From Sneathiella aquimaris (lineage in GTDB: Bacteria; Pseudomonadota; Alphaproteobacteria; Sneathiellales; Sneathiellaceae), in contig NZ_CP112881.1 in NCBI RefSeq assembly GCF_026409565.1, positions 3,293,501-3,357,500 of the forward strand: a stretch of 64,000 bases of DNA, written 5' to 3'. Positions 18,201-26,041 of the stretch are shown here, in pieces. The notes beneath the pieces are model-generated. The model saw only the letters and a program-made list of their open reading frames with translations. It had not been told where the DNA came from and made no database searches. The position numbers and the translations under genes are program-made. Positions within the stretch are counted from its first letter, which is position 1. The number at the start of each line of letters is the position of its first letter.

Positions 18201-20209
18201 GCCCGTGGACCAAAATCACCATTTTGCTCAGGACCTCCTTTCTTACCGAAATCATTACCCCAACCACCAGAGATAATGTCATCACCTATAAGCAGGTCTC
18301 CCGTACCATACTCGTTGTAACCGAAAGGGTTTTCGTTTCCAATTTCGTCGCCCGCCTCTGCGCCGAGCAATACCTTACCCAAAGGAATAGGCTTGCCGAT
18401 ATCATTTCCTGAACCACCGTCCAGCGTATCATCCTCACTGTCCCGGCGCCCAAAAATCACGTCAGAACCAGTACCACCAACCATCACGTCCTGACCTTGA
18501 TCATCAATAATCACGTCACCGCCGCTGTCACCCATCAACATATCGTTGCCAGCGCCGCCATCCAGATAGTCGTTATGCTCGCCGCCGCTCAGATCATTAT
18601 TGTTTTCATCACCAAACAGGAAGTCCTGACCACGCCCACCATTGACCACGTCACTTTCACCGTCTGTGAAGTCATCATCATTAACGCCCACAATAATGAC
18701 ATTCTGACCATTATTGTCGGTTTCTTCCCCGGGCGCCGCCTCAGGCCCTTCTGCCTGACCCGGATTCATATCGTCATTATACGGGTCTTGCGGATTGGGG
18801 TCGCTAACATCATTGTTTTCGCCAATAGAATGTGTTTGACCTGTGGTCCAGTCTTCTGCTGTGTCTGTATCCGCGTTATCGACGCGGGCAAAAATATTGT
18901 TGCCAGCGATATCAAGGAAGAAAGTCTCCGCAATCGGGCTGCATTCAACCAACTGTTCTGCACTAATCGGTGCATAGGCATCAAAAATACCGGGCGCAAC
19001 AACTTCCTGCAGAAGGATTTTGCCGTTAAACGTGCCGTTATCTCCAAAGATATCCAGCTCAACAGGATCTCCGCCGACCTCCGGATTGGCAAGCCAACCT
19101 GCATTGAGGCTCTCTGGCTCAAACCGGTAACCATTAGCCAGGAAAGTATCCAGTTCAACAACATCCCCGTTCACAGCCCAGCTCAGAAGAACGCCCAGTC
19201 CGCTTGACGTATCACTGCCTACTGGCCAAGCTTCACCTCCGTCAGAAACAGTACCCCCACTAACAGGGTCGCCATCGGCATCAAAGACAACGTAGACTGT
19301 CTGAACAGCGCCTTCATCTTCTTCATCGTCTCCTTCAAAAGACGCCTGCATAATGACGAGCTTTCCGTTGGCAGGCACCTCTATGACCGGAAGATCAAAA
19401 GTAACAGGATCCCCGTTTGGACCAATAATCGAAACACTGGTAACGCCGTCAGGAGAGTTTACGCCCCCATTGCCCGCCGTTGATAACGGAGCATCAGACG
19501 CATTCCGGAGCTCGATAAAGTCAACTTTGCTGCGACCTGCGAAATCAATGAAGTCGTCAATTTCCGGATTACCAAGCGCCAACAGCTTTCCGGTCAGCTC
19601 TAGATCACCTTCAGGCTCGATATCATCATAAACGCTTTTCTGAAGTGTTGGGATTTCACTCTCATCATTTGGTTTTTCCCGCAGAAACCCGAAGCGGATG
19701 GCGCCTAAACCAATTTCATTCAACAACAGATCGGGCTGTCCTGGCAAAATACTAACGAACTCTTCAATGACATCATCCCCACCGAAGCCGAGTTCCGTTG
19801 GATCAAGCAGTCCGGCAATACCAATGCCGTCACCAATGCCATCATCCCCATAAGCGCCAAAAGAAGCACCACCACCGGTACCGCCACCAGCGCCAGGACC
19901 ACCGGCTGCAGGTGCGACGAGATCAGGATTAAACTCTTCCACCAGGCCGGTAACATCTGCTGCGGTCAAAACAGACCCATCAGACAGAGTTAACTGTGGC
20001 GGTAGATCCGTTCCTGCTTGAGAGAAAAAGCCTTCCAGAACAATAGAGGCCCCATCTGCAATAGAGGTGACAACAAGATTGCTACCCTCTTGCGAAAAAA
20101 CGACAAGATCGGCATTGGCGATATCCAGCAGGACATTCTGCCCAGCTTCCACCACGACCAGAGTACCACTTGAACTACCTGTAACCGCGCCATTTTCAGT
20201 TTTAGCCAT
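15248..20209 (-). CDS. LapA-like RTX adhesin, copy 2 (1,653 residues)
   Basis: A paralogue of the neighbouring giant RTX protein with the same domain order but a shorter repeat array. The N-terminal module starts MAKTENG and ends APAAGG, with the predicted LapG-type site PAAG at residues 100-103, followed by a Gly-rich linker. Then come a lamin-tail-like region (about 200-390), RTX repeats with IYGDNAG and WNYGGADLIYGGWG segments, the main array (about 783-1186), a VCBS/cadherin-like domain (about 1293-1420), short terminal RTX repeats (about 1516-1556) and a VCA0849-type type I secretion signal ending VGDES. It lacks the PPC and DUF642-like domains of copy 1. Calcium would fold it outside the cell. 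It is likely an outer-surface adhesin held in its exporter until cleaved (inference from LapA). Confidence 0.88.
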   Translation of the reverse strand: MAKTENGAVTGSSSGTLVVVEAGQNVLLDIANADLVVFSQEGSNLVVTSIADGASIVLEGFFSQAGTDLPPQLTLSDGSVLTAADVTGLVEEFNPDLVAPAAGGPGAGGGTGGGASFGAYGDDGIGDGIGIAGLLDPTELGFGGDDVIEEFVSILPGQPDLLLNEIGLGAIRFGFLREKPNDESEIPTLQKSVYDDIEPEGDLELTGKLLALGNPEIDDFIDFAGRSKVDFIELRNASDAPLSTAGNGGVNSPDGVTSVSIIGPNGDPVTFDLPVIEVPANGKLVIMQASFEGDDEEDEGAVQTVYVVFDADGDPVSGGTVSDGGEAWPVGSDTSSGLGVLLSWAVNGDVVELDTFLANGYRFEPESLNAGWLANPEVGGDPVELDIFGDNGTFNGKILLQEVVAPGIFDAYAPISAEQLVECSPIAETFFLDIAGNNIFARVDNADTDTAEDWTTGQTHSIGENNDVSDPNPQDPYNDDMNPGQAEGPEAAPGEETDNNGQNVIIVGVNDDDFTDGESDVVNGGRGQDFLFGDENNNDLSGGEHNDYLDGGAGNDMLMGDSGGDVIIDDQGQDVMVGGTGSDVIFGRRDSEDDTLDGGSGNDIGKPIPLGKVLLGAEAGDEIGNENPFGYNEYGTGDLLIGDDIISGGWGNDFGKKGGPEQNGDFGPRALLVEDDILVGGFGNDQFGDPQQYMRDIMVAGDGNDIIYGDNAGLSFYGNASEEFTPEDINSFYYAILSSLGYGASAEDFAEVYRDAVQWNYGGADLIYGGWGADLIFGQGGDDAILAGHGNDTVAGGSGADKIRGNGGYDFLLGDTGNDTIYGDAGSDVIHGQEDDDLLYGGDGNDEMTGGIGNDLMYGGAGNDEMDGNDGQDVMYGDDGRDDMHGGNGNDIMYGGAGNDHIGGGSGNDIMHGGDANDDMHGDQGDDLMYGGAGNDEMDGNDGQDVMYGDDGRDEMHGGNGNDIMYGGAGNDHIGGGSGNDIMHGGDASDDMHGDQGDDLMYGGAGNDEMVGNDGQDAMFGDDGQDDMHGGDGNDSMFGDAGNDRMYGGTGNDTLYGGADNDVMDGGQDDDLMYGEAGDDVMLGAGGDDTLYGGSGSFDVLYGGDNNDLLYGDDGADALIGDDDILFGGAGGDTLFGNGGGDSLHGDAGDDFLAGQTGSDLLEGGAGNDTLEGNVGDDTLDGGLNDDLLRWTAGEEDGGSTDAYSGGSGTDTLELYLTQAEFDAHEAAIAEFANRVENGESDTLVINGRALTAEQVEHVAVHVDGLEIPVLIDDSFVTDEDTDITARVTADLATPGQDFIPNAGGTVFDMPDQVTVAVPNVTTTWFVINWVDNGSSVWSMSLEAFGNDYGDLIFDASDPENVTVTLDIPAGGSSFDDLIDGQSGTVTFDYGAHKEGSETATITITVNGKDEPIVAADDIVITNSEAPIDIPEYGMLANDVDPEGDALSVGSVDSPATSAGGYSTVTPSGDPNADVVFGYEASDGNDGDSADVTVEYQGFDQGIGKPVLHSGFLQGDDRSEIAIGSDGADTIVGGGGDDTIAGGGGNDVIEGGAGADVVHFYDVDDGDDILLDFDVNEDVVNLDALFDELGIAGAENRADLVILDENAGSTTITVSGESDFSITLYNVDLGDHNGDVSASDLLTAKGINVGDES
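17161..17645. repeat. 216-bp tandem units inside RTX copy 2
   Basis: CCTGACCGTCATTGCC occurs at 17161, 17377 and 17593, giving two full 216-bp units and a partial third. Each unit encodes 72 residues, eight RTX nonapeptides. Units differ at a few bases only. The period differs from that in copy 1 (324 bp), so the arrays expanded independently after the gene duplication. Confidence 0.85.
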
Positions 20210-20540
20210 TTTAGTAACCTCTCACACTTCCGAGCTGGAGTGGAACAAATCTATTTATTGAAATCAATATTTCACGGATTTCGCATATTTGACAAAAAAC
20301 ATACAGGGGTAAAAAGAACTCGTCATACCCCATATGGGTGAATTTTAACAAAAAATTTACTTTTATTTAAAAACTCTGAAAACTTCGCCTTGAAACAAAG
20401 GAAACCTGCATCGTTTGTGAAGAGTGTGACGGAAAAACCAAGTACGGGAAGAGGCAAAAAACAAATTGTCGCATTTTTTGAGAAGAAAGATTATTGTTAC
20501 ATTTGTTTGTTAAAGCTTGGAACTTGGGGAAGCCAACATA
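20210..20540. other. Intergenic region between RTX copy 2 and flbT
   Basis: This divergent, AT-rich region must hold the promoters of RTX copy 2 (minus) and flbT (plus). The only clear signal is the motif at 20322-20341 shared with RTX copy 1. GGGGAAG before the flbT start is the ribosome binding site. No small gene is seen. Confidence 0.5.
20322..20341 (-). promoter_or_regulatory. Candidate operator of RTX copy 2, shared with copy 1
   Basis: GTCATACCCCATATGGGTGA holds the palindrome CCCATATGGG (20329-20338) and lies 113 bases from the RTX copy 2 start. Sixteen of 20 bases agree with the stretch 112 bases before RTX copy 1. The palindrome form suggests a dimeric regulator. The regulator is not identifiable. 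Confidence 0.4.
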
Positions 20541-20930
20541 ATGTCTTTGAAATTTCGTATTCCAGCCGGAGAAAAAATTATTGTCAACGGCGCCGTCATT
20601 ACCAACACCAGTACGAAGGCCATGCACTTCTCGTTGGAAAATGACGCTTCAATTATGCGGGAACGTGACATTATTCTTCCGGGCAATGTTAAAACCCCCA
20701 TTGATGGCGTTTATCTGCATATACAGATGATGTATATCGAACCTGAAAACCATGAGGCCCATTATAGAGCCTTTCAGGAAGCCGCCCAAATCGCGTTCCT
20801 TTCCCAGAATACAGAGGACTCACCTATTAAAGCGGTTATCTTTGAGGTTGTCGGCCTTGTAGGCGAACGGAACTTCTATGGCGCATTAAAATTACTTCAA
20901 AAAGTAAGGAAGCAGGAAAGCGCGGCCTGA
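20541..20930 (+). CDS. flbT: Flagellin synthesis regulator FlbT
   Basis: A 129-residue protein. MSLKFRIPAGEKIIVNGAV and the middle MYIEPENHEAHYRAF are typical of FlbT. In Caulobacter FlbT binds the 5' untranslated region of flagellin mRNA and lowers its translation and stability until the hook is complete; FlaF acts with it. Both FlbT and FlaF are present here, bracketing two flagellin genes. ATG 20541 is chosen over an in-frame codon at 20517 because GGGGAAG precedes it with normal spacing and the family starts here. It is cytoplasmic. A first flagellin gene follows after 313 bases. Confidence 0.9.
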   Translation: MSLKFRIPAGEKIIVNGAVITNTSTKAMHFSLENDASIMRERDIILPGNVKTPIDGVYLHIQMMYIEPENHEAHYRAFQEAAQIAFLSQNTEDSPIKAVIFEVVGLVGERNFYGALKLLQKVRKQESAA

Positions 20931-21243
20931 TTTTTATTCATATTTTCAGGTTTTTCTGGACTCGCATCCCCTAAAATATTCACAATCCAAAAAAAAATTG
21001 AAAAAAATTTCGCCCTGTTTAACTGCGCGCATTTTTACAAATTGGCGGTTTTCCAAATACCCTAGTGGTTAACAAATTCTTTACATTCAATTTTATCTAA
21101 TTTTCCTTCCTCAAACCCACACAGATTAACGAGTTGTTAGGAAATTCCCCGCATAGTCTGTCTCACGGTTTCGAAGTGAACCGGGGCTCAAACGAGCCGC
21201 TTTCGTTGCACAGCAACATCTCTAGAATGAGGAATTTGATAAA
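20931..21243. other. Flagellin 1 upstream region and 5' leader
   Basis: This AT-rich region holds the flagellin 1 promoter and leader. No good sigma-54 or sigma-28 promoter is visible, unlike before flagellin 2. In the leader, GGCTC (21185-21189) and GAGCC (21194-21198) form a hairpin with an AAAC loop about 45 bases before the start codon, a possible FlbT target. GAGGA before the ATG is the ribosome binding site. Confidence 0.4.
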
Positions 21244-22422
21244 ATGGCTTTTTCAGTAAACACTAATTCTAATGCCATGGCCGCACTGCGGTCACTTAGC
21301 TCCACTCAGAGCAACATTACTTCCATTCAGTCTCAGATTCAGTCTGGTTTGAAAATCGGAAGCGCGACAGATGATCCATCAACATTCGTGATTTCGCAAG
21401 GAATGCGCGGCGATGTAGGATCACTGAAAGCTGTTCAGGAAGGACTGAACTTTGGTAAAGCGACTGTTGGTATGGCTCTTGCTGCTGCAACGCAGATCTC
21501 AGATCAGCTGACTTCACTTCAATCAAAAGTTACTCAAGCGAAAAACGAAGGCCTGGATACAGCCGTTCTTCAGTCAGAAGCTGACGAGATGGTTGCACAG
21601 ATCTCTGGTATCGTATCAAGCGCAGAGTTTAACGGTATTAACCTTCTCGACAATGGTGGCACAACATCCGGTCTTAATGTTCTTTCCGGTCTTGGCGGAA
21701 CAACTTTGACGGTTGCTGAACAGAACGCTACCACAACTGGTTTGGGTATCGACGGTCTTGATTTGACCGCTGAATACGCTCGTATCACAGTTGCAGACGC
21801 CTTTAACCCAGCTGAATCAAACACTTTCACAGTGACTATTCAGGATGGTGCAAATGCGGACGTTGAAACACATATTTTTGAATTGACTGGTGACGGCAAC
21901 GCGCTGACATCTGCTCCAGACGAAAGTAATGCGGTTCCTGTATTTGTCCATGCCGTTGACGTTGACTTCACAGCCAACACAGGTGACTCCGGTCAGGCAA
22001 TCATTGGTAAACTTGCTGATGTAATGCGTGAAGAAGGCTTCACTGTAACAATCAACGAAAGTGGTTCATTCGACATCTCTAAAGGTGGTCAGGAACTTAA
22101 CGTTGCAACAACTGTTGCCGCTGGTACAACTGTCGCTATCGACCAAGCTGGTTCAGCTTCAACCGACATTGCTGCTGCCAAAGCTAGCATCGGCGCAATC
22201 ATGACGACCCTTGGTACTTATTCCAACCGTTTGGATAGTCAGGCTGAGTTTACTCAGGTCCTGTCTGATAAACTGGAAGAAGGCCTCGGAATTCTGGTAG
22301 ACGCAAACCTTGCTGAAGTCTCCGCTAAACTGCAGTCTGAACAGACTAAAGAACAGCTCGGCATTCAGTCATTGTCAATTGCCAACCAGGCTTCTCAGTC
22401 TATCCTGGGTCTGTTCCGATAA
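21244..22422 (+). CDS. Flagellin (copy 1)
   Basis: A 392-residue flagellar filament subunit. The conserved N-terminal D0/D1 helices (MAFSVNTNSNAMAALRSL, with DDPSTFVISQGMRGDV) and C-terminal D1/D0 helices (LDSQAEFTQVLSDKLEEGLG, ending SILGLFR) are intact. The middle (about 150-300) is the variable, surface-exposed part and is Thr/Ser/Ala-rich. Exported by the flagellar type III apparatus without a cleaved signal peptide. It is closely related to the second flagellin in the window, with the same shared TADGNALTSAPDES-like segment. A strong terminator follows, so the gene is probably monocistronic. Confidence 0.95.
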   Translation: MAFSVNTNSNAMAALRSLSSTQSNITSIQSQIQSGLKIGSATDDPSTFVISQGMRGDVGSLKAVQEGLNFGKATVGMALAAATQISDQLTSLQSKVTQAKNEGLDTAVLQSEADEMVAQISGIVSSAEFNGINLLDNGGTTSGLNVLSGLGGTTLTVAEQNATTTGLGIDGLDLTAEYARITVADAFNPAESNTFTVTIQDGANADVETHIFELTGDGNALTSAPDESNAVPVFVHAVDVDFTANTGDSGQAIIGKLADVMREEGFTVTINESGSFDISKGGQELNVATTVAAGTTVAIDQAGSASTDIAAAKASIGAIMTTLGTYSNRLDSQAEFTQVLSDKLEEGLGILVDANLAEVSAKLQSEQTKEQLGIQSLSIANQASQSILGLFR

Positions 22423-22445
22423 AATCGGATTTCATATTGACAATC

Positions 22446-22471
22446 AAGGCGGCCTTCGGGTCGCCTTTTTT
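22446..22471 (+). terminator. Rho-independent terminator after flagellin 1
   Basis: AAGGCGGCC (22446-22454) pairs with GGTCGCCTT (22459-22467) around a TTCG loop, with one G-T pair, and is followed by a T run. Confidence 0.9.
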
Positions 22472-22646
22472 GTTGGCTTGTTCCCGCCAAATTAAAAACA
22501 TTAACGGAATATTAATACTCCCACTGTTAAAATCATGCTTCCTGAAGTGCGCCTTTTCCACGAATACAAAAAGGCTGCTGCGGGAATGACAAATTACCGC
22601 AAGGTAGTCAGTGGCTTTTTTATTTAGGAAAAGTACAGGATCGATT

Positions 22647-23432
22647 ATGCAGTTGTCAGCCAATAGTTCATTGCTTTGGTATAAGCTTGCCGGCACACAA
22701 AAAGACGCCCACATGAGATTGTTCGAGGCGCAACCAACAACTGCGCGTGATATTGAAAAATTCAAAGAGGACATTGTCAAGATCACCTCCGTTGAAGAGT
22801 TGATGAAAAACAGAACACTCCTTGGTGTTACCCTTTCAGCCTTTCAGCTTGAAAGCGAGATTGACAAAACAGCGTTCGTCAAAAAAATGCTGACGGAAGA
22901 TCCTGAAAGTGATGACAGCCTTGTTAATAAACTAGTTGAACCGCGTTGGACAAAGCTGTCTAAGGCCCTTTATCCTTTAAATAGCGATCCTGCATTTTTT
23001 CAGAACGAGAAAAATGTAGATGCTATTCTGGAAGGGTACAAAACCAACGAGTTTGAAAAATTTGAAGGAACAAATGCGCCTGGCGTTCGTGAAGCCATGT
23101 ATTTCAAACGTATCGCAGGAGATGTAACTGAGATCCCGCAGGTTCTGGCAGACAAATCCCTGATGACAGTTGTTCGTGTGGGCCTCGGGCTACCCGAAAG
23201 CTTTCAATCACTTACCTATGAACAACAAAAAACCCGCCTGGCAAAAGAAGTTGATATCGAAGATTTCGCGGATCCCGCCAAAATCGACAAAATGATTGAA
23301 CGTTATTTGATCATGACAGAAATCAACAATACGGACGCGGCCTCAAATCCAATGCTGACACTCTTTCAGCCCGTTGGCGGCGGTGGCGGCAGTATTGGCC
23401 CGCAACCGATCTCCCTCAATCTGAATGTGTAA
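22647..23432 (+). CDS. DUF1217 flagellar-locus protein
   Basis: A 261-residue helical protein. SSLLWYKLAGTQKD at the N-terminus and DKTAFVKKMLTEDPESDDSL, then VNKLVEPRWTKLSKAL, are typical of DUF1217 proteins, which occur in the flagellar clusters of Alphaproteobacteria and whose exact role is unsettled. No signal peptide or membrane segment is seen. It ends in a Gly-rich tail (VGGGGGSIGPQP). The start ATG 22647 has ACAGGA 6 bases before it; an upstream frame start at 22611 is less likely because it would lie next to a T-rich leader. It sits between flagellin 1 and the TPR-methyltransferase on the same strand and may be cotranscribed with the latter (gap 72 bases). Confidence 0.8.
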   Translation: MQLSANSSLLWYKLAGTQKDAHMRLFEAQPTTARDIEKFKEDIVKITSVEELMKNRTLLGVTLSAFQLESEIDKTAFVKKMLTEDPESDDSLVNKLVEPRWTKLSKALYPLNSDPAFFQNEKNVDAILEGYKTNEFEKFEGTNAPGVREAMYFKRIAGDVTEIPQVLADKSLMTVVRVGLGLPESFQSLTYEQQKTRLAKEVDIEDFADPAKIDKMIERYLIMTEINNTDAASNPMLTLFQPVGGGGGSIGPQPISLNLNV

Positions 23433-23504
23433 AAAAATTCCTTAGATTTTTGTTAACTATAAGTCCTTATGGTTCTCTGATCGAGACATATTGGGCAGGA
23501 AAGC

Positions 23505-25763
23505 ATGCAGGATTTTTCTACTAAGGAACAAAAAAAGTTCCATAAGCTGGCGATCAATGCCGCAAAATTCTATTCAAATCATCGCATTAGCGAGGCCCGG
23601 CGGCCCGTAAAAAGCCTGCTTGAGAGCAAATGGTCAGACCCCATGCAATTCTTTCAAACCGGAATTGCCGCCTATAATGCCTCTGATCTGGAAAGTTCTC
23701 TCGCTCTTTACAAGCGAACATTGACCCTTCCCGGAACAGAAACGGTAAAGCATTCGGATGTCCACTTGGCGATGGGACTCGTCTACGCTGCAAAGCGCGA
23801 CTATGAAACAGCTATTCAACATTATGACAAAGCCTTCGAAATCAATCCTCAGGATGCAAACATTCTCAACAATAGAGCGATTGCAAATTCCAGGCTGGGA
23901 AAACCGGAAGATGCCTTTCAAGATTTAAAGAAAGCATTTTCGATTTGGCCACATAACACAAACATTCTGCTTAATCTTGTGCGGGCGTACCGCGAAAAAG
24001 GCGAAACTGAAAACGCCTTGAAGCTTCTGGAAGAAAATCTGCCGTTTAACCCTGATAATGTGGACATTCTGGTTGCCATCGGGAACATCAAAAAACTGAC
24101 GAACCCCTTTGAAGCCATTCCTTACTATCGCAAAGCAACCCAGCTTGACCAAAACCATACGGTTGCCTTTAATCAGTTTGCTGGCCTGTTCGACCTTATG
24201 GGGAACATGAGTACCTATGATGGATTGGATCACGACCTTCTGACGTTGTTATCCAATGATCGGGTCCAATGGAAGAAACTCCATACGGCCATACCGCGAC
24301 ACCTCAAAGCACAACCGGATTTTGCGGAATTACTTCCATTGCTTCAGCAGTCTGTCAACACGGCCAAACCAGCTAATCTGGATTTTGGCAAGGTTGTCAA
24401 ATGTATGACGAACAATGTGTTGCTGGCAGGGATGAAACGCATTCGTTTGACCGATCCATTTATTGAACGGTTGCTGGAAACGTTCCGGCGCCAGACATTA
24501 ACCGCCCTTGTAAGCGATATTGAGCTCGACAAAAATCTTTCTTCGCTGCTGCTTGCCGTTGTTGCACCGCTTGTGAACTACAGTTTTTCGTCTGAATATG
24601 TTTTCTCGGAAACCAAGGCGGAAGCGGAAGCCTGCCAGAGTCTTCTGGACACCTTGAAGTTGGTTGGCAAAAAACCTACTGAAAACGACCTTCTGAAATT
24701 TTCAATTGTCGCCTGTTATCAACAACCATATCGAAATGACACGCTTGTCTCCTTGGCCAAACGCTGGGGGAAAACAGGGAACGCTGCCTTTGACTCATTG
24801 ATTGAACAAACGATTAACGAGCCTTTATACGAGCAAGACCTCTACCCGAAAATTCCGCAGCTAACACCGATCAATGACGCAATATCATTGTCTGTGCGCG
24901 AGCAATATGAGGAAAATCCTTATCCCAGATGGAAACATTTCCCCTTTTTAGGCAGCACCAGCCTGCAGAATAACCTGATCACCATTCTTCCTTCACTAAA
25001 TGGGCAGACACCAAACTTCCCGGAGAATCCAGAAGTCCTGATCGCAGGTTGCGGCACTGGACAACAACCCATTTCTACTGCGCTCGCCTTTCCAGAGGCC
25101 CGACTGACAGCAGTTGACCTTAGTCTTGCCAGTATTGCGTATGCAAAACGCAAATCTAAAGAAATGGGGGTCAAGACCGTTCAATATGGTCAGGCTGACA
25201 TTATGGAACTGCGGCAGCTCGATCGTCAGTTTGACGTTATTGAGTGTGCGGGCGTTCTTCACCATATGCACGACCCGATTGCTGGCTGGGAAGTTTTATG
25301 TGATCTGTTGCGAGATGACGGCTACATGCTCATCGCATTGTATAGTGAGATCGGTCGGCAAGATATCGTTGCTGCCCGACAGTTCATTGAAGACAATAAT
25401 TTTACCAGTGATGCCCATGGAATTCGCACCTGCCGCCAGACAATACTTACCCTGCCGGATGACAATTTGGCTAAGCATGTCAGTCGTCATGGTGACTTTT
25501 ATTCAACGTCGGCCTGCCGGGACTTACTGTTTCATGTTCAGGAACACCGTTTTACTATTCCTATGATCGAAGCAGCTCTCGAAAAACTTGGCCTGGAATT
25601 TCTGGGCTTCACTATCGCGTTCCAGCACCAGGAGGATGCTTACAAAAAAGCCTATCCTGAGGACACGAACCTGACAAACCTGAAAAACTGGGAAGCCTTT
25701 GAGAAAAAGAACCCGGATCTTTTCTCTGCAATGTATAAATTCTGGGTCAGGAAAAAGAGATAA
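23505..25763 (+). CDS. TPR and SAM-dependent methyltransferase fusion, likely flagellin-modifying
   Basis: A 752-residue two-domain protein. The N-terminal part (about residues 45-245) holds tandem tetratricopeptide repeats, for example YETAIQHYDKAFEINPQDAN and ENALKLLEENLPFNPDNV. The C-terminal part is a class I methyltransferase: motif I VLIAGCGTGQQP near residue 510, the acidic ribose-binding LTAVDLSLASI, and FDVIECAGVLHHM near 580. It lacks cysteine clusters of the FliB radical type. The location between two flagellin genes, and the analogy with Caulobacter FlmG (a TPR protein with a glycosyltransferase domain that binds flagellin), suggest that the TPR part captures flagellin for methylation (inference). 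A methyltransferase acting on a flagellin glycan is an alternative. A terminator follows. Confidence 0.85.
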   Translation: MQDFSTKEQKKFHKLAINAAKFYSNHRISEARRPVKSLLESKWSDPMQFFQTGIAAYNASDLESSLALYKRTLTLPGTETVKHSDVHLAMGLVYAAKRDYETAIQHYDKAFEINPQDANILNNRAIANSRLGKPEDAFQDLKKAFSIWPHNTNILLNLVRAYREKGETENALKLLEENLPFNPDNVDILVAIGNIKKLTNPFEAIPYYRKATQLDQNHTVAFNQFAGLFDLMGNMSTYDGLDHDLLTLLSNDRVQWKKLHTAIPRHLKAQPDFAELLPLLQQSVNTAKPANLDFGKVVKCMTNNVLLAGMKRIRLTDPFIERLLETFRRQTLTALVSDIELDKNLSSLLLAVVAPLVNYSFSSEYVFSETKAEAEACQSLLDTLKLVGKKPTENDLLKFSIVACYQQPYRNDTLVSLAKRWGKTGNAAFDSLIEQTINEPLYEQDLYPKIPQLTPINDAISLSVREQYEENPYPRWKHFPFLGSTSLQNNLITILPSLNGQTPNFPENPEVLIAGCGTGQQPISTALAFPEARLTAVDLSLASIAYAKRKSKEMGVKTVQYGQADIMELRQLDRQFDVIECAGVLHHMHDPIAGWEVLCDLLRDDGYMLIALYSEIGRQDIVAARQFIEDNNFTSDAHGIRTCRQTILTLPDDNLAKHVSRHGDFYSTSACRDLLFHVQEHRFTIPMIEAALEKLGLEFLGFTIAFQHQEDAYKKAYPEDTNLTNLKNWEAFEKKNPDLFSAMYKFWVRKKR

Positions 25764-25788
25764 GAGATTGAAACTCCTAGATAGGAAT

Positions 25789-25819
25789 AAAGCGGGTGAT
25801 TTCGTCACCCGCTTTTTTT
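25789..25819 (+). terminator. Rho-independent terminator after the TPR-methyltransferase gene
   Basis: AAAGCGGGTGA (25789-25799) pairs with TCACCCGCTTT (25805-25815) around a TTTCG loop and is followed by more T residues. Confidence 0.92.
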
Positions 25820-25960
25820 GTGACTCTGGTCTATCCTTTCCTAGTTTAGCCCGGCAACTCTTTCCCCGCTAAGAAGAATCTACCATGTTCACGTTTTGAT
25901 TCATCACACACTTCCCATCCAAAACTTCAAAACCCCCACAAAACTGCCATTTTTTAAAAC

Positions 25961-25975
25961 TGGCACACCTTTTGC
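25961..25975 (+). promoter_or_regulatory. Sigma-54 promoter of flagellin 2
   Basis: TGGCAC (25961-25966), 5 bases, TTGC (25972-25975) is a full match to the -24/-12 sigma-54 consensus with the required GG-N10-GC spacing. Transcription would start near 25987, about 55 bases before the flagellin 2 ATG. Late flagellar genes of Caulobacter use sigma-54 with FlbD, so the same kind of control is likely here. Confidence 0.88.
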
Positions 25976-26041
25976 TTTTAGTCCTGTGAGTGAAATTGTA
26001 ATCGAATGATTGCGAGTTGAAATTGCTACAGGAGAAGAAAA

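Noticed and set aside
20931-21243. Sigma-54 promoter before flagellin 1
   Set aside because: GGAAATTCCCCGC has the wrong spacing (9 bases instead of 10 between GG and GC) and lacks the TGGCAC core.
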